Positions 34,252 to 48,565 of a DNA stretch of 64,000 nucleotides are shown here, piece by piece. The number at the start of each line of letters is the position of its first letter. Within the stretch, counting starts at the first letter, position 1. The position numbers and the translations under genes were made by a program. The notes under the pieces were generated by a model. That model did not search any database. It saw nothing but the letters and a program-made list of their open reading frames with translations, and had not been told where the DNA came from. The DNA comes from Brachynemurus nebulosus (taxonomy: Eukaryota; Arthropoda; Insecta; Neuroptera; Myrmeleontidae): positions 40,634,108 to 40,698,107 of the forward strand of contig JAPWDM010000005.1 in NCBI GenBank assembly GCA_035578155.1. The letters run 5' to 3'.

Positions 34252-35009
34252 CATCTATAAAAAAAATTCAATACTGACAAAACAAAATTAATTGTAGAAG
34301 TATAAAATTTTTTTGTTTAGAGGTTGTTATGGCTCACTTGAAATCTGACCGGACCGAACACACATCTAAATCTAATACATGGGTTGAATTGATTGTACGG
34401 TTCAAATCGTATCATCCGGACCACATACTACCACACGTCATAATCGTTTTTGTTGATTATTTTTTACAAATTCTGTTGACGTAATCTATACATATGAATC
34501 CAGGTTACTATGTGCAACTAAAATCTGTTTGTCTTGTGTTTTATTTACCTTAGTACCTGTATAAATAAATGCACTAGGGAATGGGAGAACGGGGTTGATA
34601 TACGTTTGAAATTCTTAAATTTATAATAGTACTAAAAGTAGAAAAGTATTAAAAGCATAAAATATAACGTTTGAGTACCAACAAAATACGATCGTCGTTG
34701 TATTATGTGATTTTATTCCACCATACTGTATTATTAAAATAATTGTTCCATATGTTATATAAAATATGCTTAACAGCCCCTTAGAAACCGTAATTTTAAA
34801 GTCTTGTGTTACTATTTTCGTACGCGTGCTACGATCAAACACATTGACGAAATTTAATATAATTTATTAAATAAACTTAACGTAACTCTAGGAAGGACAA
34901 GAAAGGATAATTAAATAATGAAACATGCAAATAAAAGTTAACGCATACGCATCACTTCGTGCGTACAGGAACCAGGACATAAAACAAATTTTCCACAATT
35001 AAATTTGAA
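34252..35009. other. Gene-free stretch
   Basis: No exon or element was recognised. A 73-codon minus-strand frame at 34621-34842 is hydrophobic and AT-driven and is not called as a gene. Confidence 0.35.
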
Positions 35010-35490
35010 GGGAATAGTATATTATTCAACGAGCTGGTAATGATTGATATTACTCACGAAATTGAAATTGCGACTGTCGTAATGCATCTGATTTTTCTAC
35101 GACTTTTTTCCCTTTGGATTTAAATCAAAATTGAAATTAATTTTAAATCAAAACATTAAAATTTATAATCTATCTCTAATTTCATTAAGTGTCCGTATAT
35201 TAAGTTTCTGTGGAAACGATCACAATAAAATTCAGATTATTTTGTTTACTTACACGTTACTATGCAACATATGTGAAATTGAAACTTATTTGTAGATATA
35301 TTATTCACAAAACTGTCGCAAACCCACTGAATAATGGTTAACACGGTGATTTCATTGGTCAAAAGGTATTGAGTAATGATCATTTCTCCACACCTTTGAA
35401 TAATGCCTAATTTTCTCAACAATTAACGGATATGTAAATCCATGTGTTCTTCAAAAGGAGTAGAAAAACTATTTTATAAACAGATATTGC
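35010..35490. repeat. Dispersed repeat, copy 2 of the pair with 14197-14705
   Basis: Same order of landmark words as copy 1 but with internal deletions around 35075-35100. It is followed immediately by a TATA-flanked MITE. Confidence 0.8.
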
Positions 35491-35495
35491 ATATA

Positions 35496-35944
35496 CTGTG
35501 TGTTTTTCGAGAGTTACCATTTTTGTTACAGCCAAACCGTTGATTTAATCGAAAAATTGTTCAAATAAGAGTTGTAGATATCGACGGGGGCAACCGATTG
35601 CTATAGTCAGGAGCTTTATAGCTCGTATGGTTTTCGAGCTATGATACAAATTTATAGATTTTTAAATGGGACTATATATTAATTTTTCGATAAAACTGAC
35701 CTATTGCATTAATTAACAAATGAGCAATGAATTTTTTTTTACCCAAGTTTAATTTTTTAATTTTTCTTTAATTTATGAGTTAGACGGTAAAAATATGCAT
35801 ATATGTACTTGAGGCTACTTCAACCGATAGTGTTTTTCTTGGTTACATTTCCATTACATCCAAGAAAAGAACCTTTTTCAGTACCATTTCTGTCATAAAA
35901 ATTTGGTTACAATAGAAATGGCAACTCTCAAAAAACTCACATGG
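35496..35944. mobile_element. MITE of the GAGAGTTGCCATT family, short copy
   Basis: The left end CTGTGTGTTTTTCGAGAGTT then ACCATTTTTGTTACAG and the right end AATGGCAACTCTCAAAAAAC then TCACATGG are inverted repeats. TATA flanks both ends. The left arm shares GTTGTAGATATCGACGGGGG, CAACCGATTGCTATAG and GGAGCTTTATAGCTC with the larger relative at 38916-40413. Confidence 0.8.
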
Positions 35945-37910
35945 TATAAGGACACCAAATGCTTGTGTTTCTTTTTTTTTTATTCTTGTTCTTTTAATTC
36001 AATTGTTTTATTAGTGGGGCAGTGCGACAAAAATAAAATAAGAAAAGAGCCATTATAAAAAGTTTAAAATGGTTTAAAGTGAATAGAAACTTGGAAAAAA
36101 GAAAATGGAATAAGCGCCATTGTACTCCCCTCATGAATTTTCTTATATTAAAAATTAAATAATTTACCTACCAGTTTGTTCTATGTATGCCATAACTTTT
36201 CTCTCTAATAACTCGTTCACACCGAAATGGTTGACCGTAAAATAAAAGCCACTCTACTCAATAATACGCAGGAGAAACTCACCACGTCGCACGACATCAG
36301 CAATTTCATATAACGTGCATTAGCTGTCAAAATAGTGTACCAGTTGGCCATTTCGTCATAATTTGTCATGATCGTAATTATGTTAATGACAGATTACAAA
36401 AGAGGGAATGAAAAAATAAAATAATTATGTTTATTATAAAGGCGTCCCTCTATCTTTGCGCAGATTACTAGCAAGTAGAATGACTTTTATATAAGTAGTC
36501 AGTTTGAGTGAGTCACTATAAATATTAATGATTTTTACTAATAAGCAACCATCTCTAAAGCTATAAATATTTCTCTAACACTTTTCCTTTAAACTTTCAG
36601 TATAAAAGTTTCTGAAAAAAATTACTTGACGAAAATATCGATTAGGTATCACTAACCAAATAGCCACTAAGTGAAAAGTTGGAGTCTGTTAACTAGTTTA
36701 ACGTCTCGTTAGTAACAAAAGAGTGGTTTTAGAGCATGTAAAAAATACAAAATAAAGTTGTATATGTACTTTTATAGTAAATTGAATTTAGTTGTACATG
36801 TTTGGTATTTCATTGTTGTGGTTATGTTAAATACATTTACAGTAAAACTCCTAGATAACTTTTGTATTATTTTGTTAATTAAAATTATGTGTTGTACTTT
36901 CGGTATCTTTTCAAAATGTATTTTATTTCCCGGGGCTCACACCATGACCTTATTTTTAAACGAATAGCGAACAAAAAAGGCACAAACATTCAGTTGGTAA
37001 ATATATTTATAACTCCTCGTAATCATTCCATTGTTGGAGAGAAACTTCAGTTGTAGCTTTATAGATTAAAGGTTATAATTTATTTTTGTGTTAATTATTA
37101 TTATTTAACAATCCAACTGTTAAACTGATAAAGAATGCAAAATTATATTGTCCAAATACTTTTGACCAGCCAGTGTATATTACTATATAGAACATTTTTA
37201 CCCATTTTATCCATCGATCATAATTATAGTCTATTTGAAAGCAATAATTTTAAAGGAAATGTAGTAATTTTTCTTTTATAAATGCTTGGTATTACGGGGA
37301 ATTAGTTAAAAAAATACTAGAACTCGGTACCACTATTGAAAAGACTCAGAAACTTTTGTTGAATCTGAAAAATTCATATAATGAGAGACTAATAGAAATA
37401 AGTAGAGTAATTGTTGGAGTTCATTATTAAATTACCCTTTTTCCGAAAAGGGTAATTGAGTTAAAGGGATAAAATGAGTATTTTCGTATATTTTCAAAAT
37501 ATACATCATTATATCATTTCCAGACCGGTACAATTTTGTAATACGGCGAAATATAGTAACCGTATTTGCAAGTACGGTACATTTACAATACTATACTAAA
37601 CCGCGCTTAGTCGCTTTACAAAACAGCGACATTTTATAAAACCGTTAGACATTTTGTAATCTGGCTGATTTTACAATCCGACGGCGTCATATACCTACCA
37701 TTTTTTACCATTACATCCTGTTTGCTCATCTAATAACTCCCAATTTTAAACCTTACTGAGATTATAAGTTAGCAATTGCTTTATCGTATACTTGGTAATT
37801 CTTTAGTTTTAAAAGAGTGTCTGTTAGTTCCTTTAATTTTCTTAGAGTTTTTCCTCTAATTGTATCATTTGTAACATGACAAATTTATTTAAAAAACGAT
37901 GCATATCTTA
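35945..37910. other. Gene-free stretch with an isolated transposon end
   Basis: GTCCAAATACTTTTGACCAG then CCAGTGTATA at about 37149-37180 looks like one end of a Tc1/mariner-type element with no partner found. Otherwise no gene is seen. The block 36175-36360 is less AT-rich but has no supported exon. Confidence 0.35.
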
Positions 37911-38577
37911 CATATCGCGCGTTTTCTGTCACAACCTCGTATAAGGTTTTTTGATGGTTTTGAGTTAGAAAGTCATACATGTACATAATACACTTCCCCA
38001 TGTGATGCACTAAGAAATATTGCAAAATAGTTAATGGAAAAATAATTATTCAATTTAATACAAACTTGTACCACATGAACTAAATTTAGTTTTCTGACAA
38101 AACCTGGTATATGGTATACGAGTTTGTGTATATGGTATACTTGGGTATGCTGATAAAAATGTTACTATTTCAAAAAATAATTTTACACAAACTCGTATAT
38201 CATATACCAGGTTTTGTCAGAAAACTATCAGAAAATATGTAGTTTCGAGAAAAACGCGTTTAAAATTTAAGTTACTGGTTAGACTATCGGAATATGTAAA
38301 AAAAAAAAAATCGATTTATTTGACAAACTCGTATATTGAAAAAAAAGTGGACAGCAAACTCGTATTTACTAAAAACATCGATAGCTTGTAATTTAAAATA
38401 TTTAAATGTCTGATTCATGTCTACATAGGTAGCAAACATCAAAAAGTGTAACATACATAAATCTTAAATTCATAGTGATGAAAATACAGTATTTAATATG
38501 TTTTTTGTGTTTCCTGAGAACTATGATTTTTGATATACGAGTTAGAGACAGAAAACGCGCGATATACCAAGTTCGGT
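37911..38577. mobile_element. Inverted-repeat element rich in ACTCGTATA words
   Basis: The outer ends ATATCGCGCGTTTTCTGTCA and GACAGAAAACGCGCGATATA are reverse complements. An inner inverted pair (TTTTCTGACAAAACCTGGTA at 38091, TACCAGGTTTTGTCAGAAAA at 38205) bounds a second stem. AACTCGTATA and its complement recur at least six times between. It is non-coding. Confidence 0.75.
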
Positions 38578-38915
38578 AACACAAAATTTTTTGTTATTAT
38601 TGACACATCTCTCTCTTAGTAAAAGCTAATTTACTCGAGGGTTGGGATGTTAATATTAGTCGATCTGTTTGCTTTTAATAACAATATCCATTAAATTGGC
38701 AGCCCAAACGTCCTACAATGTTTTCCATTATAACAACCTGTCAAGTCCAGAGTCCTTTTGAATTCTGAACTAGTAAATAGAGTTATTAATTATAAGTAGT
38801 TCAAGCTGATACCTTTATACCGAGAAAACTATTTATTACACATATGTCACTTTGAACGTCATTACTTTATTCCACTATACTATAACATGTGACTCGATTG
38901 TTTTGACATCATATA

Positions 38916-40413
38916 CAGGTGAATTATTTGAGAGTTGCCATTTTTATTATAGCTAAACTGTTGACTTACTCAAGAAATTGTTCAAATACGGCTTGTAGTT
39001 ATTGCTGGGGGCAATCGATTGTTATAGCCAGGACCTTCATAGCTCCTTTAGTTTTCGAACTATTATGTACACTTAGTGCCGATGCACACATGCGTGTTTT
39101 TACCGCTGCGTGCACGCTGCGGCGCTGCACGGCACCGCAAGTATGTGTGCATCACACAATTTACCTCAATGTACTTTATAACCGCTGCGGCGCCGCACCG
39201 TGCACGCAGCGTGCAAAAACCGTATGTGTGCATCACATTTTGTGGTGCCGCTGCGTGCACGCAGCGGTAGAAACACGCATGTGTGCATCGGCACTTATAC
39301 ATATTTTTAAATGATGCTCTGTTTTTAAAAATTAATTTATGATTCAAAATTAGTTTTTTGGAGTAAGCTCTGCGATTGAGTTTAGACGACAGAAAAAATT
39401 CTTCGTTAACGATAATGTTGTGTTGTTGATAAAAGAGTATACATACCTAAATATAATTTAACTGTAGTGAGGTTAGGTGTTTAACAATTACTGAAATAAA
39501 AAAGGAAAAAACGTAAATAGTTTTTAGTGAATTAATAAATATGGGTCAAATTTTTAAATTTGTAGTTAATTTAAATGCTAATCTTTACAATTTAATTGTT
39601 ATAAAAAATAAAGACATTAAAACCATTGAAAGTTAAAGCGTGACATCTGTTTTTTAAAACGATAAACTATCCGTTGTCCTATCCATTAAATGCTGGTTCA
39701 TCCCCTGAATAAAAAATAAAACTACCCCATATAAACCTAGCTTATACAGATAAGTATCTGCTTAGCTATGCGAAGTTAGCGCCGCGAAATTTTTTTTCTT
39801 TTTTAATGTTTTTAATTTTTTTCTCTAATTATATAATTAAATCAAAAAAGAACTTCGCTCTTCAATGGGGCAAATTTAAAAGTATTAGGAAAAAATATTT
39901 TGATGATTAAAAAACATTTTTTATTGTCTTAATGCTAATTTATATATCAAGAAGTTTAAATAATATATATATAATGATAACTTATTATTGCTAAAAGACA
40001 ATTTTATATTCGGAAAGGGCATTTAAAGGGCAATTTTTTAAGCTATCACACGTTAATTTAGAAGTTGATTTAAGAATGAAAAAAAAATTTCGCGGCGCAA
40101 ATGTTGCGTAGCTTATCTGTTTGCCGTACAATTAATAAATTTAAGAAAAGTTCGAAAGGTAAACTTTAAAAAAAAATTGCCATTTATGTTTCCTATTTAT
40201 ATGGTGCATCAGTTTTATCAGTAAATTAATATATAGTTCTATTTTAAAAGAGTGTAAGTTTGTTTGTATGATAGTTCGAAAACTAAAGGAACTATAAAGC
40301 TCCCGAGTATAGCAATCTATTGCCAGAGGCAGCTACAACTCTTACCTGAACAATTTTGTTTTAAACCAATTTTTTAGATGTATAGAAATGGCAACTCTCA
40401 AAAGACTCACCTG
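38916..40413. mobile_element. TIR element of the GAGAGTTGCCATT family, about 1.5 kb
   Basis: The ends CAGGTGAATTATTTGAGAGT and ACTCTCAAAAGACTCACCTG are inverted. TIRs of about 150 bp contain TTGTTCAAATACGGCTTGTA and TTTAGTTTTCGAACTAT. TATA/TA flanks both ends. The interior has no transposase. A GC-rich MITE is nested at 39076. An internal AATTTTTTTTCTTTTTTAAT region near 39787, next to GCGCCGCGAAATT, is echoed inverted at 40082-40100. Confidence 0.85.
39076..39294. mobile_element. GC-rich MITE nested in the 38916 element, TTA target
   Basis: The termini GTGCCGATGCACACATGCGT and ACGCATGTGTGCATCGGCAC are perfect inverted repeats, flanked by TTA at 39073-39075 and 39295-39297. The interior repeats GCTGCGTGCACGCAGCG, GCGCCGCA and TATGTGTGCATCACA in both orientations. 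High symmetry keeps several frames open, none of which is a believable gene. The target size suggests PIF/Harbinger mobilisation. Confidence 0.92.
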
Positions 40414-40814
40414 TATAATACTTCCAACATAGAGTTACGTGTGTTTAGAATCAATAGCTCAGCAGTGGTGTCGGCATTGCAGTATTAACAAAAACCAAGG
40501 ATCTTTCTTTTAAATAACTACGAAACCACCGATGTAGGTACTATAACGATAGTTTGGTTATAGTATAATACTATATGGGTTTACGTGTGGGTTATATATA
40601 CGTGAATAGGTACGTCATTTAAATCGAGACAATAAAAACAGATACCGAAATACCTACTGCTTTATTGTTTTATATGATTATTTAATTTATGTAATAAGGT
40701 AATAGAGGTTTTATATACTGGATTAGTCAAGCATACTCAACAATCAAACAAAAAAGAGGAATTTACTAAATCGAAATAATTACCGGAGCTTCCACCATAG
40801 TCACTTCTTAATAT

Positions 40815-41125
40815 CTCAAAAGGGACTGAGTGAAAAATAATGAAATTAATACGGGTTACACTTCTTTATGATATAGACCAATACGATACAAATTTCGTGA
40901 GGGAGACTCAACTGGTTCCAGAGTTAGAGTGCATCAAATTTGACCAAAATTTGCATTATACGCATACTAAGCTTAACTCCATAACCTCTTAACATTCTAA
41001 AAAATAGTTTTCCTAATATTTAGTCTCCTCACGAAATTTGTATCGTAATGAGGTGTAACCTGTATTAATTTCTTAATTTTTTACTCATTGCCAGCCTCTT
41101 TTGACTTTTAGATATTCAACTGTAA
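40815..41125. repeat. Inverted repeat, about 95-bp arms
   Basis: AATATCTCAAAAGGGACTGA, GAAATTAATACGGGTTACAC and GATACAAATTTCGTGAGGGA in the left arm are mirrored at 41019-41117. This looks like a diverged MITE or fold-back. Confidence 0.75.
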
Positions 41126-41318
41126 ATATTGCCAAAATACGGTTTTGGTCATTTTTGAAAAATCATATAAAAAAGCAAAAGGTTCTTTCTATTAATAATT
41201 TTGTGTAAGTCCCATTTGTATACTTAAATCCATCTGTCGGTAATGCGTTGAAATGTAAGTGGAAAGTATACGTATACATATTGGTTCTGATTTATACTAA
41301 CCAGCCGACCGCGATAAA

Positions 41319-41462
41319 TGTTTTATTAGTTACTGTATGTGATTATAGATGACTCGTTGTTTTATTAGTTACTGTATGTGATATGATACTATATGATACT
41401 GACTCGAAATGTTTTATTAGTTACTGTATGTGATATTAGTTACTGTATGTGATTATAGATTA
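41319..41462. repeat. Tandem repeat of a TTTTATTAGTTACTGTATGTGAT unit
   Basis: The unit GTTTTATTAGTTACTGTATG then TGAT is repeated at least three times with GACTCG-containing spacers, and partially once more, directly before the microsatellite. Confidence 0.85.
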
Positions 41463-41480
41463 TATTTTTATATTTAGGAA

Positions 41481-43193
<1,713 letters not shown>

Positions 43194-43381
43194 AGGCCGC
43201 TATTACATTGTCATAGATATATGTCAAAGATCTTTGATCAAATCTATGATCAAATATTAAGAAGTATCTTTAACTATATGGTTACAGAAATTTATATTAT
43301 AAAAGTTGACTTATTACACTATAATATTTCTTTGATTAAATAAAACTTTGACATATATCTATGATAGTGTAATAGCGGCCT
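43194..43381. mobile_element. MITE, 188 bp, AGGCCGCTATTACA ends
   Basis: AGGCCGCTATTACATTGTCA then TAGATATATGTCAAAG is mirrored by the right end with one or two differences. TA-type flanks lie at both sides. GATCAAA words fill the left arm. Confidence 0.85.
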
Positions 43382-43830
43382 ATAGCTCGAGAAAAGATGA
43401 ACACGTCCAAACAAAAAACATGTCCTCCAAATACTTATTATTAACATGCAAGTAGCTAGTAATTTCCCTGATGTTATCAGAGGCTGTGTACTGTTTCTTA
43501 TTTTACGTGTTCCCACAACAATTACATAGAAAGATTCTTTCTTAAATTTAAAATTATCAAAGTAAACAAACAAACAAAATAGCGACTCAAACGCGATTAC
43601 CTTCGAAACTACATTTTTCAACTTAGCAAATACGAAACTGGGGCCATTTTCGTCCAATCAGTATGAAATTTGAATTACAGCTTCTTAGAAATATAACCCA
43701 GCGAAGCATGTACGATTTTTATTAGTGCTTGAAAATTTGGGTTTTTATAAACTAATTACATAATTCCGACTTTTAACGGAAAAACAAAAAATTAATTAAA
43801 TAAATTGAAATAGTATTTTACAATATAAGT

Positions 43831-43925
43831 TCGGTAAGTTGCTTTTACCGATCGAGAAAATGTTGCGAAAACGAGACCCGCTGGGTCGGGTTTTTGCAGT
43901 TTTCGAGATCAGTAAAGGCACTTAA
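43831..43925. repeat. Long imperfect hairpin
   Basis: TAAGTTGCTTTTACCGATCG then GAAAACGAGACCCG pairs with CGGGTTTTTGCAGTTTTCGA then GATCAGTAAAGGCACTTA around the loop CTGGGT. CTTACCGGGCAC and TTACTTACCGCA words near 44560-44600 echo the arms, suggesting a larger degenerate element. Confidence 0.6.
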
Positions 43926-44407
43926 CGCATCGTATAGGTATTGTATAATATTTTTTGCACGATCGATTTAAAATAATTAAAGAATAAAAATATATTAAAT
44001 ATATTAAATATATTAAATATATAAAATTCGGATAATATACCTAGGTGAAATATATATTTCTATGTTATCACATAGAATGCCATGAATAAATATTATAAAT
44101 ATTTATAGCAACTATCAAATACGAAACTTTGTAGTGACAATTGACAACTATATTTATTTTGTAAATAATAAATTAACTGTCAATATTTAGTTGACGTGAA
44201 TATTTTGTTGAATTTTCTATTAAAAAAAATTGAGGGGAATAGTTTTTTAAACTATAATATTAGTGAGAATAATGAAATTGATAAAGCATTTTAATTTTGG
44301 CTGCAAATTTATTCTCGTAAAATGAATGGAAGATTATGAAAACCACAGAAAATTTTAATGACTGAACAACATTTTGAAATATCAATCAAATATGAAGACT
44401 AATGGCA

Positions 44408-44409
44408 AC

Positions 44410-44444
<35 letters not shown>
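44408..44444. repeat. (AAT)n microsatellite
   Basis: About twelve perfect AAT units. Confidence 0.95.
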
Positions 44445-44446
<2 letters not shown>

Positions 44447-45869
44447 TGCAAACTAGTGAAAATTTTCATATTAATCGATTAATTTTCCTAATTGTTCAAA
44501 TTGTACTTTTAATTTCAATATAAATAAATAATTACTATCATTTCTGAGCTAATTTTACTTACCGCACTCCTATTCACTTACCGGGCACCTATTTTACTTA
44601 CCGCATTATCTTTTGGTTTCCATGGATATAAACAAACGTTCGGGAAATGTAACTTACCAGCATTGTTAACAGCATCGGTAAATGCATGAAAATACACGAT
44701 CGTGCAAAAATGAATTTTATCCACAAAAATGTCCGAAAAGGCTTTTTTTAAAATAATATTCTTAAATTATTTTAGGAGTACGTACTTCATCTTTTATTAT
44801 TATTATTTTACCTTTCTTAATTATTACCTGAAAAAATCTTAAGCCTTTGAGTGACGATCAATGGGATTGTTGTAGAAAAGTAAATAATGGGCGGAGAGGA
44901 TTCTTAGGTTAAAATTTCTCCAGGGCACAATGAATTCAGTTACGCCACTGAATGTTTTAGTTATTTCGTTTTACGCCACACGAGGGTCCTCGAAGTTCCT
45001 CGAAAAGTACTAGTGTGTTTATAATTGTTTGTTTCTGTCTAAAATAAATATTTAGGGAATTGTGTAATTTCTTTCTGTAATTATTTTGAAGATATTGCAT
45101 ACTTATTTTGTTAATTTAAAATTTGTCACCATTCATCATAATTATTACATTTATGGAAATATATATGCAATTTACACAACTGTTGTGTTAAGATAATTGT
45201 ATACATGTAAATTATGTTATATTTATGTTAAATCGATTGCATACATGATTCAATGGTTTCAATGTATGTATGTAAGCTATTCATTTCCTTCATTTCTTGT
45301 TGTGGACAGTAACGATATGCTTTGTAAAAGAAACCTCTGAAGTTTAATTAAAAGTTCATACGAGAGCTTTATTACATTAAAAGTTTCTTTCCTGTTAAAC
45401 GTGAAATATGAGAAGAATTTTATTATCGTAATTAGATAAATTGGTTATCATTTTCTATATTTTATTAAGGGCAACATTTTCCATTTTTTTAATAGTCTTG
45501 TACAATAGCGGAAATTTCACTAATAGGATGTCAATGTCACCTCAGAGTTATATAGCGGGGAATTCTCTGATAACGGGAGCCACTCAAAACTCATAGTTTT
45601 AAATTTTGATGATTTTTCTATTTTTGTAAGTGGCTCTCGAATTAGATAAATTAAAATGAATAGGTATGTTGAATATTGATAAAACGAAATAGCATAGATT
45701 TCATATTTTTAATAAATAGAGGAACTAAGATATGAAATTTATTATTCGTTAGAAATTTAGAACGTAAACACAATTTAACTAAATTCCGAATCAACTTAAC
45801 CCCACCTAATTTTTGCTCTGTTTCACTATTAAATATTAACATTCACATTTATTTTTAATTAATCTTACT

Positions 45870-46060
45870 CAGGGCCGGATCTAAGGGGGGCAGCGGGGGC
45901 ACGTGCCCCCCTGCAGTTTTTTAGAGGCGCTAAAATGTTGAATTTTAGGTTTTTTTTATTCGTCACTTACTTTTTGTGGGGAAAAAGTTAAAAAATATTG
46001 GTGCGTCAAAATGGTTGAATTTGTTGTTTTTCTCTCATAATAATTGTAGTTCCGGCTCTG
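45870..46060. mobile_element. hAT-like MITE of the CAGGGCCGGATCT family, copy 1
   Basis: The left end CAGGGCCGGATCTAAGGGGG and right end TAGTTCCGGCTCTG are inverted. The flanks ATCTTACT/ATCTTACC agree at 7 of 8. The internal order GGGGGCACGTGCCCCCCTG, AGGCGCTAAAAT, TCGTCACTTACTTTTTG and GGGAAAAAG recurs in the copies at 50915 and 52023. Confidence 0.88.
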
Positions 46061-46636
46061 ATCTTACCAGCTTAAACATTAAGTCGATTTATTGTTATTT
46101 ATGAATAATAGGTATCTTACGATAAACTCAAATACAACCGTCTTCAAATTATAAAATATTAATTACAATTTCAAAAAAATTGTCAATTTTCGCCGTATTC
46201 ATCTCGTGTTTCCTATACACTCTGTATTACGGTACATGTTTAAAAATATTGAAAAATATTTTTTTGAATCTAGATAGACAAAAATGACATAACCTTACTT
46301 TTACATTGATATTCACCTATAAGTATATTGTTACCATAATGTACTTCACAAAAGGAACTTCCTTCCTCTGTCTTATCAATCACGTTATCTTTTCCTTCTG
46401 TACCTATAAAATGTGAAAGAATGTCAGGAGCTCACGACAAGACACAGTATTATTTTATTGGATCAACTCGCACATTGTCGAGAGTAGGTTATTGATGTGA
46501 ATCTAACAACTTCCTGCGGTGAAAAATTTCTCTTGGTAACGACAATATCATTGCTTAGTTGTATCCTTTTTGTAAAGCTTTTTATCATGTCGTTGTTACT
46601 TCATATATTTTTAGGATTTCGTACCTACGTTAAAAT

Positions 46637-46845
46637 CCCCCTGCCGCAGCATCCTGCATAACATAGCGAATTTCCATTTACAAAAATTAGTTTTTCTCGG
46701 AAACTAGTTGACATAGAAAGACCTTTTTGTGTAATTTTTTCTTCGCGTTGCAATGGTGCAAAATTTTTTGAATAAGAGGAAGTTTTGGCAAAAAATTAAT
46801 TTTTTTCACGAAAATTGTCAAAGAAAACATGTTCCGGACACACAC

Positions 46846-46935
<90 letters not shown>

Positions 46936-47027
46936 CAAAACAAATTTCTGCCATAGTCCTGGGCTCAAGTCGCGTCATGACAGTGGCGGTAATAGCTGAA
47001 TTCCATTCTGGAAATTCGCTAAAAACG
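46637..47027 (+). mobile_element. Microsatellite-bearing MITE, copy 3
   Basis: Begins CCCCCTGCCGCAGCATCCTG then CATAACATAGCGAATTTCC, and ends GCTGAATTCCATTCTGGAAA then TTCGCTA. The (CA)n(TA)n tract is at 46838-46932, in the same internal place as in copy 1. The short inverted termini TAGCGAATTTCC/GGAAATTCGCTA mark the element. Confidence 0.85.
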
Positions 47028-47344
47028 GAATCCTTACCTACAAATTCACTCTCGTGTCAGTGTGTCACGGAGGTGTCTCTTGAAAACTAAGCAACTTAGA
47101 AATTTGAATGTGATGTGTACACATATCACTAATCAATGGTTAGGAAAAAACTATTTGTAATTAAAATGGAGGGTCAATTTGGTCCAAAAAAAGCTACGTC
47201 TAAGGATTCTAAAAATATTTTTTTTTTTTATAATTTTTGGTTTAGTGGTCGTAATGATATAGCTCAAGGGGAAAACTATGGGTTTTTTAATAGTGTAATA
47301 GTAACTGAAAAAAAAAGAATTAAATAACAAGGCGAAACACAGAT

Positions 47345-47560
47345 TTCAGTACAATGTGGGATAATTCATGGATTTTTAATTTATCACAAAGAAATTTGAA
47401 TGAGATTCAAGTATATGTAAATGAAAAAGTTTAGTTTGGTCTGCTGACTACTCATTGTGCGGAATCCTAATTTTGCGATCTGACTCGCTCTTGGCCGATT
47501 TTTTTTTATTTTATAAATGACACTGTGTATCAGGGTGCTGTCATATAGAATATATTCTTT
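47345..47560 (+). pseudogene. Very degenerate mariner-like transposase C-terminal fragment
   Basis: The frame reads WDNSWIFNLSQRNLNEIQVY, VNEKV, stop, CAES, stop, FCDLTRSWPIFFYFINDTVY. It loosely follows the layout of mariner-type transposases: a ...YLNE... stretch followed about 20 residues later by SPDLTPLDFFLWGxxKDxVY. Two stops and loss of the acidic residue make it non-functional. Identification is tentative. Confidence 0.28.
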
Positions 47561-47798
47561 TTTTGAAACGTATATATTCAGATTCTTTCCATCACTGTCT
47601 TATTTTAATTAAATATCGGAATTTATTTTTGAAAATAAAAAACGAAAGAATAAACTCACAACTTGGGAACTTAGATTTTAGGTAATTTTCGCATAATTAC
47701 TCAAAAACTGACTTGTAGACTTGTAGTCTGTTTAACATTTGTTTAAGATTCCTTATCTATAATAGATATCACCTACATTACATATTATTTTTATATCG

Positions 47799-48155
47799 AG
47801 CCATTACCGCCGATTTATCGTAAGCGACACTTTTATCGAAATTGAAATTTTTGTTGCAAGCAACATTTTAAATCGTAACGGACCAAGCAGTGTTAACGTT
47901 TTTCTCCAAAATTCGTTAATTAACGAGTTATAGCAACAGCTTAGTTTATCGTTAATACAACACATTTTCACATTTTAGCGTAACCGACAATAACCATATC
48001 TTTATCGTAAGGTTAATAAAATAGTAGGAATAATACACTCAGGCGTAATAAAATTAAGACAGCAGAAATATCGCAAGCGCCATACAAATATTTAAAAAAT
48101 CCTTCTCCTGTAAAATTTGATATTTGTCGGTTACGCGAAAATGGCGGTAATGGTG
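47799..48155. mobile_element. TIR element, GCCATTACCGCC ends
   Basis: GAGCCATTACCGCCGATTTA then TCGTAAGCGACA at the left is mirrored by TGTCGGTTACGCGAAAATGG then CGGTAATGGTGC at the right. Interior words TTATCGTAA and TAACCGACAATAACC repeat the theme. Target duplication not resolved. Confidence 0.7.
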
Positions 48156-48474
48156 CAATATGTACTTTCTAGTTTTATACAATTTTTACATTGCAATCTC
48201 TAAGGTGGGGCAGGCAATGTTTATGACTGACAGTGGTACCAGTGGAAACTTCCACTTCCACTGCCTATCCCGGTCTTTCAATGCCTCTCTTCTTTTTGCA
48301 TAGTACACAATTTTATAATATTATTTATATTAACGATTATTCCGTGTCTTATCCTATACATTTATGATATGACTACAGAACTAGAAAAATAATAAAGACT
48401 TGGAAAGTAGTACCTAATCGTCTTAAAGGAACTATACTGATATTCACCTGAAATTGTGAAGGAAAATAAAAAAA

Positions 48475-48565
48475 AGCTTTCACGGGTAATGCCGGCCACG
48501 ATATTCGAACTCTCAGCCTATCAGTCCAAAGTACCAGTGCTTAAGCAGATTCGGTCATTTGGCTG
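48475..48565 (-). pseudogene. tRNA-related sequence (possible SINE head)
   Basis: The minus strand reads GACCGAATCTGCTTAAGCAC then TGGTACTTTGGACTGATAGG, CTGAGAGTTCGAATATCG and TGGCCGGCAT. A-box-like CCGAATCTGCTTAAGC and B-box-like GAGTTCGAATATC have normal spacing. A clean cloverleaf could not be drawn, so a decayed tRNA or SINE is more likely than a working tRNA. Confidence 0.35.

Noticed and set aside
36170..36370. Possible minus-strand exon in a less AT-rich block
   Set aside because: One frame has a plausible donor-like GTGAGT but no recognisable protein and no acceptor in phase.
39063..39347. Three overlapping cysteine-rich open frames
   Set aside because: They fall wholly within a symmetrical GC-rich MITE. 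The palindromic sequence keeps frames open on both strands.
43319..43657. 112-codon minus-strand frame as a gene
   Set aside because: Its C-terminal end lies inside the MITE at 43194-43381 and the remainder is hydrophobic AT-biased sequence with no known motif.
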